Origin: Rhizobium alarense
GTDB taxonomy: Bacteria > Pseudomonadota > Alphaproteobacteria > Rhizobiales > Rhizobiaceae
Direction of reading: 5' to 3'
Assembly (NCBI RefSeq): GCF_021555155.1
Contig: NZ_JAKGBU010000048.1
Span: 1 to 41,074, forward strand
DNA length: 41,074 bases
Shown here: piece after piece, positions 24,818 through 32,419 of the stretch
Position numbering within the stretch: position 1 is the first letter of the stretch
Layout of the letters: the number at the start of each line of letters is the position of its first letter
Made by a program: the position numbers and the translations under genes
The notes under the pieces: generated by a model
What the model was told of the DNA's origin: nothing
Database searches by the model: none
The model's input: the letters and a program-made list of their open reading frames with translations, nothing else

Positions 24818-24972
24818 GCCGTTTGCTCCTCTGCGATGACCATTTCCCCGAGCGCCAGCACCGCCTGCCCCGTGACGAGCATAGACAGCACCACGAAGGC
24901 CGGCACGGCGATATCGAGCGCGAGAACCGCAAAGAAGATCGTCATGACCAATGTAAGGGCCATCCTGGCCAT
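24814..24972 (-). CDS. Small membrane protein, 52 residues, coupled to the DUF6105 gene
   Basis: Reading the minus strand from the ATG at 24972 gives MARMALTLVMTIFFAVLALD, then a second hydrophobic stretch with AVPAFVVLSMLVTGQAVLAL, ending in VIAEEQTA. One or two short membrane helices are expected. The stop TGA overlaps the ATG of the DUF6105 gene by four bases (ATGA). A second ATG at 24963 is also possible. The coupling, the hydrophobic pattern and the lack of stops support a real gene, though no family is recognised. Confidence 0.6.
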   Translation of the reverse strand: MARMALTLVMTIFFAVLALDIAVPAFVVLSMLVTGQAVLALGEMVIAEEQTA

Positions 24973-24988
24973 CGGTTCCGCCCGGCAA

Positions 24989-25063
24989 ATGGTTAAAAAT
25001 CCGTTGCCGGCACCATTGCCCGTTAACCTTTGGCCTGCAACTTAAACCAATCGTTAAGGTTAA
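24989..25063. promoter_or_regulatory. TTAA-rich intergenic region with CtrA-like elements
   Basis: Five TTAA tetramers occur in 71 bases of an otherwise GC-rich region: 24993, 25023, 25042, 25054 and 25060. ATGGTTAA (24989-24996) is the reverse of the CtrA half-site TTAACCAT. The pair at 25042 and 25054 is TTAA-N8-TTAA, one base wider than the CtrA full site. It lies between divergent genes (small membrane protein and AEC transporter) and could hold promoters for both. Confidence 0.3.
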
Positions 25064-25202
25064 TTTCCACAGCGCGGCGGCTGCCGGAGGCTGGACGTGA
25101 CGCGCCGCATCGCGTGCGGCGGGCCAACGACAAAAGGGGGTTGCCCGGCAGCGCGGCGCGTGGAATGAAGGGGCGGTCTTCCGCCTCCCTCCCCGGTCCG
25201 CA

Positions 25203-26135
25203 ATGCTCGTCATCTTCGAAAGCACGCTTCCCGTCTTCCTGCTCGTCGTGCTGGGGGCGCTGCTCAAGCGCTGGCGCGCCATCGACGGCGGGCTGTGGAC
25301 GGGGCTCGAGCAGCTCGGCTTCTACGTGCTCTTTCCCGCCCTGCTCTTCGCGACGCTCGCCAAGGCGGATTTCCGCGGCATGGAGGCGGGTGCGGTCGCG
25401 ATCGCGTCGATCGGCGCGGTCACGGTCATGGCGGCCCTGCTCGCCGCGAGCTGGCCGCTCTTCCGCAGGGCCGGCGTGCCGGCCGCGACCTATACCTCGG
25501 TCTTCCAGACCGCGACGCGCTGGAACGGCTTCATGGCGCTCGCCATCGCCGAGAAGCTCTACGGGGCGGAGAGCCTGGCGCTGATCGCGCTCGTCATGAC
25601 GCTGATCATCATCCCGATCAATTTCTACAATATCGGCATGCTGATCTGGTTCGGCGGCGGCAGCCGCAGCCTCAACGCCTTCGCGCGCAAGATCGTCACC
25701 AACCCGCTGATCCTGGCATCGCTTGCCGGCATCCTGTTCAACGGCCTGGGGCTGACGCTCTATGCGCCGCTGATGCAGACCATCGACCTCGTGGCCGACA
25801 CCTCGCTCAGCCTCGGCCTCGTCATGGTGGGCGCCGGCCTGAGGGTCGCGGACGCGCTCAGGCCGAGCGCGCTGTCGCTCGTTCCCGTCGGCCTGAAGCT
25901 GCTCGGCATGCCCGTGCTGATGGTCGGCGCCGGCTGGCTTGCCGGCGTCGGCGGCGTGCCGCTGCTGTCGATCGCACTTGGCGCCGCGGTGCCGACGGCG
26001 ATGAACGGCTACCTGCTCGCCAAGCAGATGGGCGGCGACGCCCCCTTCTATGCCGCGGTCGCGACCGTGCAGACGGTCGCCTCCTTCGTCACCATCCCCT
26101 TCGTGCTGATGGTGACCGCCTACGTGGCGGGATAG
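25203..26135 (+). CDS. AEC family transporter (auxin efflux carrier-like)
   Basis: 310-residue integral membrane protein with about ten hydrophobic segments, from VFLLVVLGALLKRW at the N-terminus to FVTIPFVLMVTAYVAG at the C-terminus. The two halves of the AEC/Mem_trans fold are visible, with the conserved FQTATRWNGFMALAI region in the first half and ALGAAVPTAMNGYLLAKQM in the second. AEC proteins move carboxylates, amino acids or similar anions in bacteria; the substrate here is unknown. The ATG at 25203 is chosen as the first Met of the hydrophobic start. The last 16 bases overlap the convergent AidB-like gene. Confidence 0.92.
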   Translation: MLVIFESTLPVFLLVVLGALLKRWRAIDGGLWTGLEQLGFYVLFPALLFATLAKADFRGMEAGAVAIASIGAVTVMAALLAASWPLFRRAGVPAATYTSVFQTATRWNGFMALAIAEKLYGAESLALIALVMTLIIIPINFYNIGMLIWFGGGSRSLNAFARKIVTNPLILASLAGILFNGLGLTLYAPLMQTIDLVADTSLSLGLVMVGAGLRVADALRPSALSLVPVGLKLLGMPVLMVGAGWLAGVGGVPLLSIALGAAVPTAMNGYLLAKQMGGDAPFYAAVATVQTVASFVTIPFVLMVTAYVAG

Positions 26136-27769
26136 AGCAGGTCGACGATATAGGCCGAATCGAAGCGCGAATCGAGCATGCCGTAGGTCGAGCGCCAGCC
26201 TGCGGCGAGCCGCGTCTCGAGGAAGGCGTCGGCGACGCGCCCGGCGCCGATGCGGTAGAGCTCGGCGGCAGCCGCGGCGAGTGCCAGCTGCTCGACGAGC
26301 ATGCGGGCGGCCCCCTCGTCGCGCTCGCAGAGCGACATGGCGGCCCTCAGCACCTCGACCGTCTTCGGCCCGGACGGGCCGAGGTCGCGTGAAAGTCCCG
26401 CAAAGACCAGTTCGAAGAGGTCGCGGCCACGCGCGAGAACGCGCAGCACGTCGAGCGCCATGACGTTGCCGGAGCCCTCCCAGATCGCGTTGACCGGCGC
26501 CTCGCGGTAGTGCCGGGCGATCGGGCGCTCCTCGACATAGCCGCTGCCGCCGATGCATTCCATCGCCTCGTAGATCAGGGCCGGCGCGATCTTGCAGCAC
26601 CAGTATTTGATCACCGGCGTCATGACGCGGGCATAGGCGGCGTCCTCGGCGCTCGCCTGCGCGCGGTCGAAGGCGTCGGCGAGGCGGAAGGACAGCGCCG
26701 TCGCCGCCGCGACGTCGAGCGCCATGTCGGCGAGAACCCGCGTCATCAGCGGCTGCTCGACCAGCGTCTTGCCGAAGACCTTGCGGCCCCGCGTATGGTG
26801 CACGGCCTCGGCCAGCGCGGCGCGCATGATGCCCGACGAGGCGAGCGCGCAGTCGAGCCGCGTCAGCGTCACCATGTCGAGGATCGTGCGGATGCCGGCG
26901 TCGGGCGCGCCGAGCAGGAAGCCGAACGTGTCGGAGAACTCGACCTCGGAGGAGGCGTTCGAACGGTTGCCGATCTTGTCCTTGAGACGCTGGAAGCGCA
27001 GGCCGTTCGCCGCCCCGTCCTCCAGCAGCCGCGGCACGAGGAAGCAGCCGATGCCCTCGCGGGTCTTGGCGAGCATCACGAAGCCGTCGCACATCGGCGC
27101 CGACATGAACCACTTGTGGCCGGCGAGCCGGTAGATGCCCTCGCCCACCCGCTCGGCGGTGGACGTGTTGGCACGCACGTCGGTGCCGCCCTGCTTTTCC
27201 GTCATGCCCATGCCGATGGTGATGCCGGTCTTCTGCATCGCCGGCTTGTTGGCCGAATCGTACTTTCGCGACAGCACCTTGACGCCCCATTCGCGCTGCA
27301 CGGCGGGCGAGGCGGAGAGCGCGGCAAGCGCGGCGCTCGTCATGGTCAGCGGGCAGAGATGGCCGCATTCGAGCTGCGACGTCAGGTAGAAGCGCACGGC
27401 GCGCGCCTTGTGCGCGCTGCCCTTCTCGTCCGGCAGGCTCTCCCAGATCGAGGAATGCAGGCCGTTGCCCATGGAACGCCGCATCAGCGCGTGCCAGGCC
27501 GGATGGAAATCGACGACGTCGATGCGTTCGCCGCGCGGGCCGTGCGTCCTGAGCTTCGGTACGCCCTCGTTCGCCATCCGCGCCAGTTCCTGCGATTCGG
27601 CCGCGGTCGCGACCTTGCCGATCGCCTCGAAGTCGTCGCGCAGCACCTTCGGCATGGACGACGTCAGATCGACCAGCAGCGGATCGGACCGATAGGCATT
27701 GATTCCCGACCAGAGTTTCGGCTGGTTCAGGTCCGCGAGGATCTTTTCGGTCCGGGTCAACTGAGTCAT
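26120..27769 (-). CDS. AidB-like acyl-CoA dehydrogenase family protein
   Basis: 549 residues, close to E. coli AidB (541). The flavin-binding middle domain has GMGMTEKQGGTDVRANT, a near match to AidB, and KWFMSAPMCDGF. The C-terminal helical domain has the ECIGGSGYVEE and AIWEGSGNVMALDVLR motifs. AidB belongs to the alkylation (Ada) response in E. coli and also binds DNA, but many rhizobial relatives are annotated only as acyl-CoA dehydrogenases. No ada or alkA gene is nearby. ATG at 27769. Divergent from pyrB, with 158 bases between. Confidence 0.93.
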   Translation of the reverse strand: MTQLTRTEKILADLNQPKLWSGINAYRSDPLLVDLTSSMPKVLRDDFEAIGKVATAAESQELARMANEGVPKLRTHGPRGERIDVVDFHPAWHALMRRSMGNGLHSSIWESLPDEKGSAHKARAVRFYLTSQLECGHLCPLTMTSAALAALSASPAVQREWGVKVLSRKYDSANKPAMQKTGITIGMGMTEKQGGTDVRANTSTAERVGEGIYRLAGHKWFMSAPMCDGFVMLAKTREGIGCFLVPRLLEDGAANGLRFQRLKDKIGNRSNASSEVEFSDTFGFLLGAPDAGIRTILDMVTLTRLDCALASSGIMRAALAEAVHHTRGRKVFGKTLVEQPLMTRVLADMALDVAAATALSFRLADAFDRAQASAEDAAYARVMTPVIKYWCCKIAPALIYEAMECIGGSGYVEERPIARHYREAPVNAIWEGSGNVMALDVLRVLARGRDLFELVFAGLSRDLGPSGPKTVEVLRAAMSLCERDEGAARMLVEQLALAAAAAELYRIGAGRVADAFLETRLAAGWRSTYGMLDSRFDSAYIVDLLYPAT

Positions 27770-27927
27770 GAGCGGGTTCTAGCCTATGTCAGGGGCCGGT
27801 GGAACGGTTCGACGCGACGCAGTTGCAAAAGAATGGGGACGATCCGCCGGGGCGGCCTCTTCGCCTTGCCGCGCCGGAGGCGAGGCTCTATAGACCGCGC
27901 GTATCCAGACAGTAGAGGCGGGTCTCC

Positions 27928-28869
27928 ATGGATTTCTTTCCGCATCGCCACCTGCTCGGCATCAAGGGCCTGACCGAACAGGAAATCACCTATCTGCTCG
28001 ACAGGGCCGACGAGGCCGTGAAGATCAGCCGGCAGCGGGAGAAGAAGACCTCGACGCTCCGCGGCCTCACCCAGATCAACCTGTTCTTCGAGGCCTCGAC
28101 GCGCACGCAATCCTCCTTTGAGCTCGCGGGAAAACGGCTCGGCGCTGACGTGATGAACATGTCGGTCGGCAATTCCTCGGTGAAGAAGGGCGAGACGCTG
28201 ATCGATACGGCGATGACGCTCAACGCCATGCACCCGGATGTGCTCGTCGTGCGCCATTCCTCGGCGGGGGCCGCCGCCCTTCTGGCGCAGAAGGTCTCCT
28301 GCGCGGTCATCAATGCCGGCGACGGCCAGCACGAACACCCGACCCAGGCATTGCTCGACGCGCTGACCATCCGCCGCGCCAAGGGCAGGCTCTCGCGCAT
28401 CATCGTCGCGATCTGCGGCGACGTGCTGCACTCCCGCGTCGCGCGCTCCAATATCCTGCTGCTCAACGCCATGGGGGCCCGCGTGCGCGTCGTCGCGCCC
28501 GCGACGCTGCTTCCCGCGGGCATTGCCGACATGGGATGCGAGGTCTTCCATTCCATGGAGGAAGGGCTGAAGGACGCCGATGTCGTGATGATGCTCCGCC
28601 TGCAGCGCGAGCGCATGGCCGGCGCCTTCGTGCCGTCGGTGCGCGAATATTTCCACTATTACGGGCTCGACGCGGCGAAATTGAAGGTTGCCAGGGACGA
28701 CGCCCTCGTCATGCATCCCGGCCCGATGAACCGTGGCGTCGAGATCGCCTCTGAGATCGCCGACGGGCCGCAGAGCGTCATCGAGCAGCAGGTCGAGATG
28801 GGCGTCGCCGTGCGCATGGCCGTCATGGAGACCCTCCTTCTGTCGCAAAACCAGGGCCCGCGCGCATGA
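27928..28869 (+). CDS. pyrB: Aspartate carbamoyltransferase catalytic subunit
   Basis: Joins carbamoyl phosphate and aspartate to carbamoyl aspartate, the first committed pyrimidine step. 313 residues. The carbamoyl-phosphate loop is [13 protein letters not shown] (STRT at 57-60); other signatures are [23 protein letters not shown] and [11 protein letters not shown]. No pyrI is adjacent; instead the next gene is a dihydroorotase-like pyrC', which overlaps by four bases (ATGA). This is the class A arrangement seen in Pseudomonas, where PyrB needs an inactive PyrC' to assemble. GAGGCGGG lies before the ATG. A possible -10 box TATAGA lies about 35 bases upstream of the start. Confidence 0.98.
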   Translation: MDFFPHRHLLGIKGLTEQEITYLLDRADEAVKISRQREKKTSTLRGLTQINLFFEASTRTQSSFELAGKRLGADVMNMSVGNSSVKKGETLIDTAMTLNAMHPDVLVVRHSSAGAAALLAQKVSCAVINAGDGQHEHPTQALLDALTIRRAKGRLSRIIVAICGDVLHSRVARSNILLLNAMGARVRVVAPATLLPAGIADMGCEVFHSMEEGLKDADVVMMLRLQRERMAGAFVPSVREYFHYYGLDAAKLKVARDDALVMHPGPMNRGVEIASEIADGPQSVIEQQVEMGVAVRMAVMETLLLSQNQGPRA

Positions 28870-30158
28870 CCCGCACGACCGTTCTCAAGAACCTCCGCAT
28901 CCTCGATCCCTCCCGCGATCTCGACGGGACGGGCACGATCGTCATCGAAGGCGGCCGGATCGCGGCGGCCGGCGCTGCGGCGCAGAACCAGGGCGCGCCG
29001 GAGGGCGCCAAGGTCGTCGACTGCCGGGGCCTGATCGCCGCGCCCGGCCTCGTCGACGCCCGCGTCTTCGTCGGCGAGCCCGGCGCCGAGCACCGCGAGA
29101 CGATCGAATCGGCCGCGCGCGCCGCGGCAGCGGGCGGCGTCACGACCTTCATTGCGATGCCCGACACCGATCCGGTGATCGACGACATCGCGCTCGTCGA
29201 GTTCGTGCTGAAGACGGCGCGCGACAAGGCGGTGGTCAACATCCACCCGGCCGCCGCGCTGACCAAGGGGCTCGCCGGCGAGGAGATGACGGAGTTCGGC
29301 CTGCTGCGCGCCGCCGGCGCCGTCGCCTTCACCAACGGCCGCAGGGGCATGCACGACACGCAGGTGCTGCGCCGCGCGATGACCTATGCCCGCGAATTCG
29401 GCGCGGTCGTCGCGCTGGAGACGAAGGACAAATATCTCGGCGCCGGCGGCGTCATGAACGAGGGACTGCTGGCGAGCTGGCTCGGATTGTCCGGAAGCCC
29501 GCGCGAGGCGGAAATCATCCCGCTGGAACGCGACCTCCGCATCGCCGCGCTGACCAGGGCCGCCTATCACGCGGCGAAGATCTCGGTGCCGGAATCGGCC
29601 GAGGCCGTACGCGTCGCCCGCCGGCGCGGCACCGACGTCACCTGCGGCATCTCGATCAACCACCTGACGCTGAACGAGAACGACATCGGCGAATACCGCA
29701 CCTTCTTCAAGCTGTCGCCGCCGCTGAGGGGCGAGGACGACCGCAAGGCGATGGTCGGGGCGCTGGCCGACGGCACGATCGACATCATCGTCTCGTCGCA
29801 CGACCCGCAGGACGTCGACACGAAGCGGCTTCCCTTCGCCGACGCGGCGGACGGCGCCGTCGGCCTCGAGACGTCGCTGGCCGCCGCGCTCCGCCTGCAC
29901 CACAGCGGCGAGGTTCCGCTCATGCGGCTGATCGACGCGATGTCGAGCCGCCCGGCGAAGATCTTCAGCCTCGATGCGGGCACGCTTGCGCCGGGGGCGG
30001 CAGCCGACATCGTGCTGATCGATCCCGACGAGCCCTGGATCCTCACCCGGGACCAGCTCGTGTCGCGCTCGAAGAACACGCCGTTCGAGGACGCCCGCTT
30101 TACGGGCCGCGTGATTCACACCTATGTTGCGGGAAAACGCGTGTACTCGGCCCGCTGA
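28866..30158 (+). CDS. pyrC: Dihydroorotase-like protein, PyrC' (PyrX), probably inactive
   Basis: 430 residues with the amidohydrolase barrel of type I dihydroorotases, but metal ligands are lost. The HxH motif of active enzymes (VDMHVHLREPG) reads [11 protein letters not shown] at 63-73, so both His are replaced (Arg66, Phe68). The HAED motif reads LETK (about 184-187), the Asp-containing FTDDG region reads FTNGR, and TDHAPH reads SSHDPQ. The rest of the fold is conserved, including NPPLR-like [10 protein letters not shown] and PAKIFSL. The Pseudomonas homologue PyrC' is structural, holding PyrB dodecamers together; the same role is likely here. A catalytic dihydroorotase must be elsewhere in the genome. 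Confidence 0.92.
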   Translation: MTRTTVLKNLRILDPSRDLDGTGTIVIEGGRIAAAGAAAQNQGAPEGAKVVDCRGLIAAPGLVDARVFVGEPGAEHRETIESAARAAAAGGVTTFIAMPDTDPVIDDIALVEFVLKTARDKAVVNIHPAAALTKGLAGEEMTEFGLLRAAGAVAFTNGRRGMHDTQVLRRAMTYAREFGAVVALETKDKYLGAGGVMNEGLLASWLGLSGSPREAEIIPLERDLRIAALTRAAYHAAKISVPESAEAVRVARRRGTDVTCGISINHLTLNENDIGEYRTFFKLSPPLRGEDDRKAMVGALADGTIDIIVSSHDPQDVDTKRLPFADAADGAVGLETSLAAALRLHHSGEVPLMRLIDAMSSRPAKIFSLDAGTLAPGAAADIVLIDPDEPWILTRDQLVSRSKNTPFEDARFTGRVIHTYVAGKRVYSAR

Positions 30159-30204
30159 GCGCGGACCGGGAAAAACACGCCACGACGCGGCGGGAGGGAC
30201 AGCC

Positions 30205-30819
30205 TTGGCGGACATCTTCACCTGGCAGGCGAGCCTGCCGCTCACGCTGGCGGCGCTCGTCCTCGGCTATCTCTTGGGCTCCATCCCGTTCGGGCTGATC
30301 CTGACGCGCATGGCCGGGCTCGGCGACGTGCGCAAGATCGGCTCGGGCAATATCGGCGCGACGAACGTGCTGCGGACCGGCAACCGGAAGCTCGCCGCCG
30401 CCACGCTGCTGCTCGACGCGCTGAAGGGAACGGCGGCTGCCGCCCTCGCCGCCCGCTTTGGGCAGGACGCCGGCATCGCCGCAGGCCTCGCCGCCTTTCT
30501 CGGCCATCTCTACCCGGTCTGGCTCGGCTTCAAGGGCGGCAAGGGGGTCGCCACCTATGTCGGCGTGCTGCTCGGCCTCGTGCCGCTGATGCTGCCGGTC
30601 TTCGCCGCGCTGTGGATCGGCACGGCCTGGCTCACCCGGCTCTCCTCGCTTTCCGCCCTGGTTGCAACGGCCATCAGTCCGGTTGTAGTGTGGTTCATCG
30701 GCAACCCGAAAGTGGCGGTCCTTTTCGCGATCCTGACCGTCATCAGCTGGTGGAAGCACCGCGCCAACATCGCGCGGCTGATGAGCGGCACGGAAAGCAG
30801 GATCGGCGACAAGGGATGA
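30205..30819 (+). CDS. plsY: Glycerol-3-phosphate acyltransferase PlsY
   Basis: Membrane enzyme that transfers an acyl group from acyl-phosphate to glycerol-3-phosphate, starting phospholipid synthesis. 204 residues with five or six hydrophobic segments. Conserved loops are [26 protein letters not shown] and [20 protein letters not shown]. The start is a TTG at 30205, supported by GGGAGGGA upstream; there is no suitable ATG. It lies 46 bases after pyrC' and one base before dprA. The C-terminal helix is followed by [15 protein letters not shown], usual for PlsY. Confidence 0.96.
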   Translation: MADIFTWQASLPLTLAALVLGYLLGSIPFGLILTRMAGLGDVRKIGSGNIGATNVLRTGNRKLAAATLLLDALKGTAAAALAARFGQDAGIAAGLAAFLGHLYPVWLGFKGGKGVATYVGVLLGLVPLMLPVFAALWIGTAWLTRLSSLSALVATAISPVVVWFIGNPKVAVLFAILTVISWWKHRANIARLMSGTESRIGDKG

Positions 30820-30820
30820 G

Positions 30821-31972
30821 ATGGCGGACGGCAGCGCAGGCAGGCGGGGAATTGCGCTGACGGACAAGCAGAGGATCGCCTGGCTGAGGCTGATCCGCAG
30901 CGAAAATGTCGGCCCCGTCACCTTCCGGGAACTGATCAACCATTTCGGCAGCGCGGAAGCCGCGCTCGAGATGCTGCCGGAACTGTCGCGGCGCGGCGGT
31001 TCGAGCCGGCCCGTGCGCGTGGCGAGTCTCGACGAGGCGCTCGGCGAGCTCGATCTCGCCGAGCGCCACCGCGCCGCCTTCGTCGGCATCGGCGAGCCGG
31101 ACTATCCGCCGCTTCTGCGCCAGATCGACGGCGCCCCGCCGCTGCTGGCCGTCAAGGGCCAGGCCGGCGTGGCGACCGACCCGGCGGTCGGCATCGTCGG
31201 GGCACGCAACGCCTCGATCGCCGGCGCCAAATTCGCAGCCACCATGGCGCGCGACATCGGCCGTGCGGGCTATGCCGTCGTCTCGGGCCTGGCCCGCGGC
31301 ATCGACACGGCAGCGCATCGCGCGAGCCTCGAAACCGGCACGATCGCCGCGATGGCCGGCGGGCTCGACCGGCCCTACCCGCCGGAAAACGCCGGCCTCC
31401 TCGACGAGATCACCGGCGGCAGCGGACTTGCCGTCAGCGAGATGCCCTTCGGCTGGGAGCCGCGCGCCCGCGACTTCCCGCGGCGCAACCGGCTGATCGC
31501 CGGCATGGCCTACGGCGTCGTCGTCGTGGAAGCGGCGCAGCGCTCGGGCTCGCTGATCACCGCCCGCAACGCCGCCGATTTCGGCCGCCTGGTCTTCGCC
31601 GTGCCGGGCTCTCCCCTCGACCCGCGCTGTCACGGCACGAACGGGCTGCTCAAGGACGGCGCCATCGTGACGACCGGTCCGCAGGACGTGATCGAGGCCA
31701 TCGCACCGCTTCGCGATCCGGATCTCGTCTCCGTGCGCGGTCGCGCCAACGAGCCGGGGCCGGACGACCGGGCGTTCACGACCCTGCCGCCGTCCGACAG
31801 CGATCGCGACCGGATCACGGCAGCACTCGGTCCAACGCCCGTGGAGATCGACGACATTATCCGCCACACCGAACTGCCGGCGGCAACCGTCTATCTCATC
31901 CTGCTGGAGCTCGACCTCGCAGGACGGCTGCACCGCTATTCCGGCGGCCTAGTTGCCCTTGCCACGGACTGA
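30821..31972 (+). CDS. dprA: DNA processing protein DprA
   Basis: Binds incoming single-stranded DNA and loads RecA during transformation; in many non-competent bacteria it remains as a general recombination factor. 383 residues. An N-terminal SAM-like helical domain (about 15-55) is followed by the Rossmann DprA domain with VGIVGARNASIAG, VSGLARGIDTAAHR, FPRRNRLIAGMAYGVVVVEA and GSLITARNAADFGR. A C-terminal winged helix (about 325-383) contains VEIDDIIRHTELPAATVYLI. ATG at 30821, one base after plsY. The 3' end overlaps the convergent small gene by 24 bases. Confidence 0.97.
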   Translation: MADGSAGRRGIALTDKQRIAWLRLIRSENVGPVTFRELINHFGSAEAALEMLPELSRRGGSSRPVRVASLDEALGELDLAERHRAAFVGIGEPDYPPLLRQIDGAPPLLAVKGQAGVATDPAVGIVGARNASIAGAKFAATMARDIGRAGYAVVSGLARGIDTAAHRASLETGTIAAMAGGLDRPYPPENAGLLDEITGGSGLAVSEMPFGWEPRARDFPRRNRLIAGMAYGVVVVEAAQRSGSLITARNAADFGRLVFAVPGSPLDPRCHGTNGLLKDGAIVTTGPQDVIEAIAPLRDPDLVSVRGRANEPGPDDRAFTTLPPSDSDRDRITAALGPTPVEIDDIIRHTELPAATVYLILLELDLAGRLHRYSGGLVALATD

Positions 31973-32158
31973 CAGCGGCCTGAGACCATCTTGAATGTCA
32001 CCGGCCTCGACATAGGCCATCTCTATGAGATATCGTAGCATTTCGGCACCTTCGCCATCTGCGACCAAGCGCAGCTCTCCAAGCATCTGGCGTATATACG
32101 CGATCTTTTCTTTGGATCGAACAGGCACGGCTTCCGGTAGTCTGGGCTGGGGGCTCAT
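31949..32158 (-). CDS. Hypothetical protein, 69 residues
   Basis: Minus-strand gene from the ATG at 32158, which has AGGAAA seven bases upstream. The protein has a Pro-rich start (MSPQPRLPEAVPVRSKEK) and one amphipathic helical core (YIRQMLGELRLVADGEG, MLRYLIEMAYVEAGDI). It has no signal peptide or membrane segment. No family is recognised. Its 3' end overlaps the end of dprA. The good ribosome site and the helical pattern support a true gene; the 261 bases between it and topA are relatively AT-rich and hold no other gene. Confidence 0.65.
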   Translation of the reverse strand: MSPQPRLPEAVPVRSKEKIAYIRQMLGELRLVADGEGAEMLRYLIEMAYVEAGDIQDGLRPLSVRGKGN

Positions 32159-32419
32159 TGCGGTTTCCTGCTCTCGACGCAACCTATGTGCGAATTTTGT
32201 CGGCGCGCGCCACACCAATAAGACGATACAACCTTTATTCTTAATTGCAAGGTCATTTAACACTCTCATTGGTTGCGGATGACGGCGACGTCACTTATTT
32301 TGGCCCTGCCTCTTGACCGCCGGCCAATCCCTGTTCATTTCGAGGCATCGACTGTCCGGTGAAAGCCGCGCATTTCTGCCCGCCTTCCGCGTGTGGCATC
32401 CTGCATCAGAGTTTTGACG

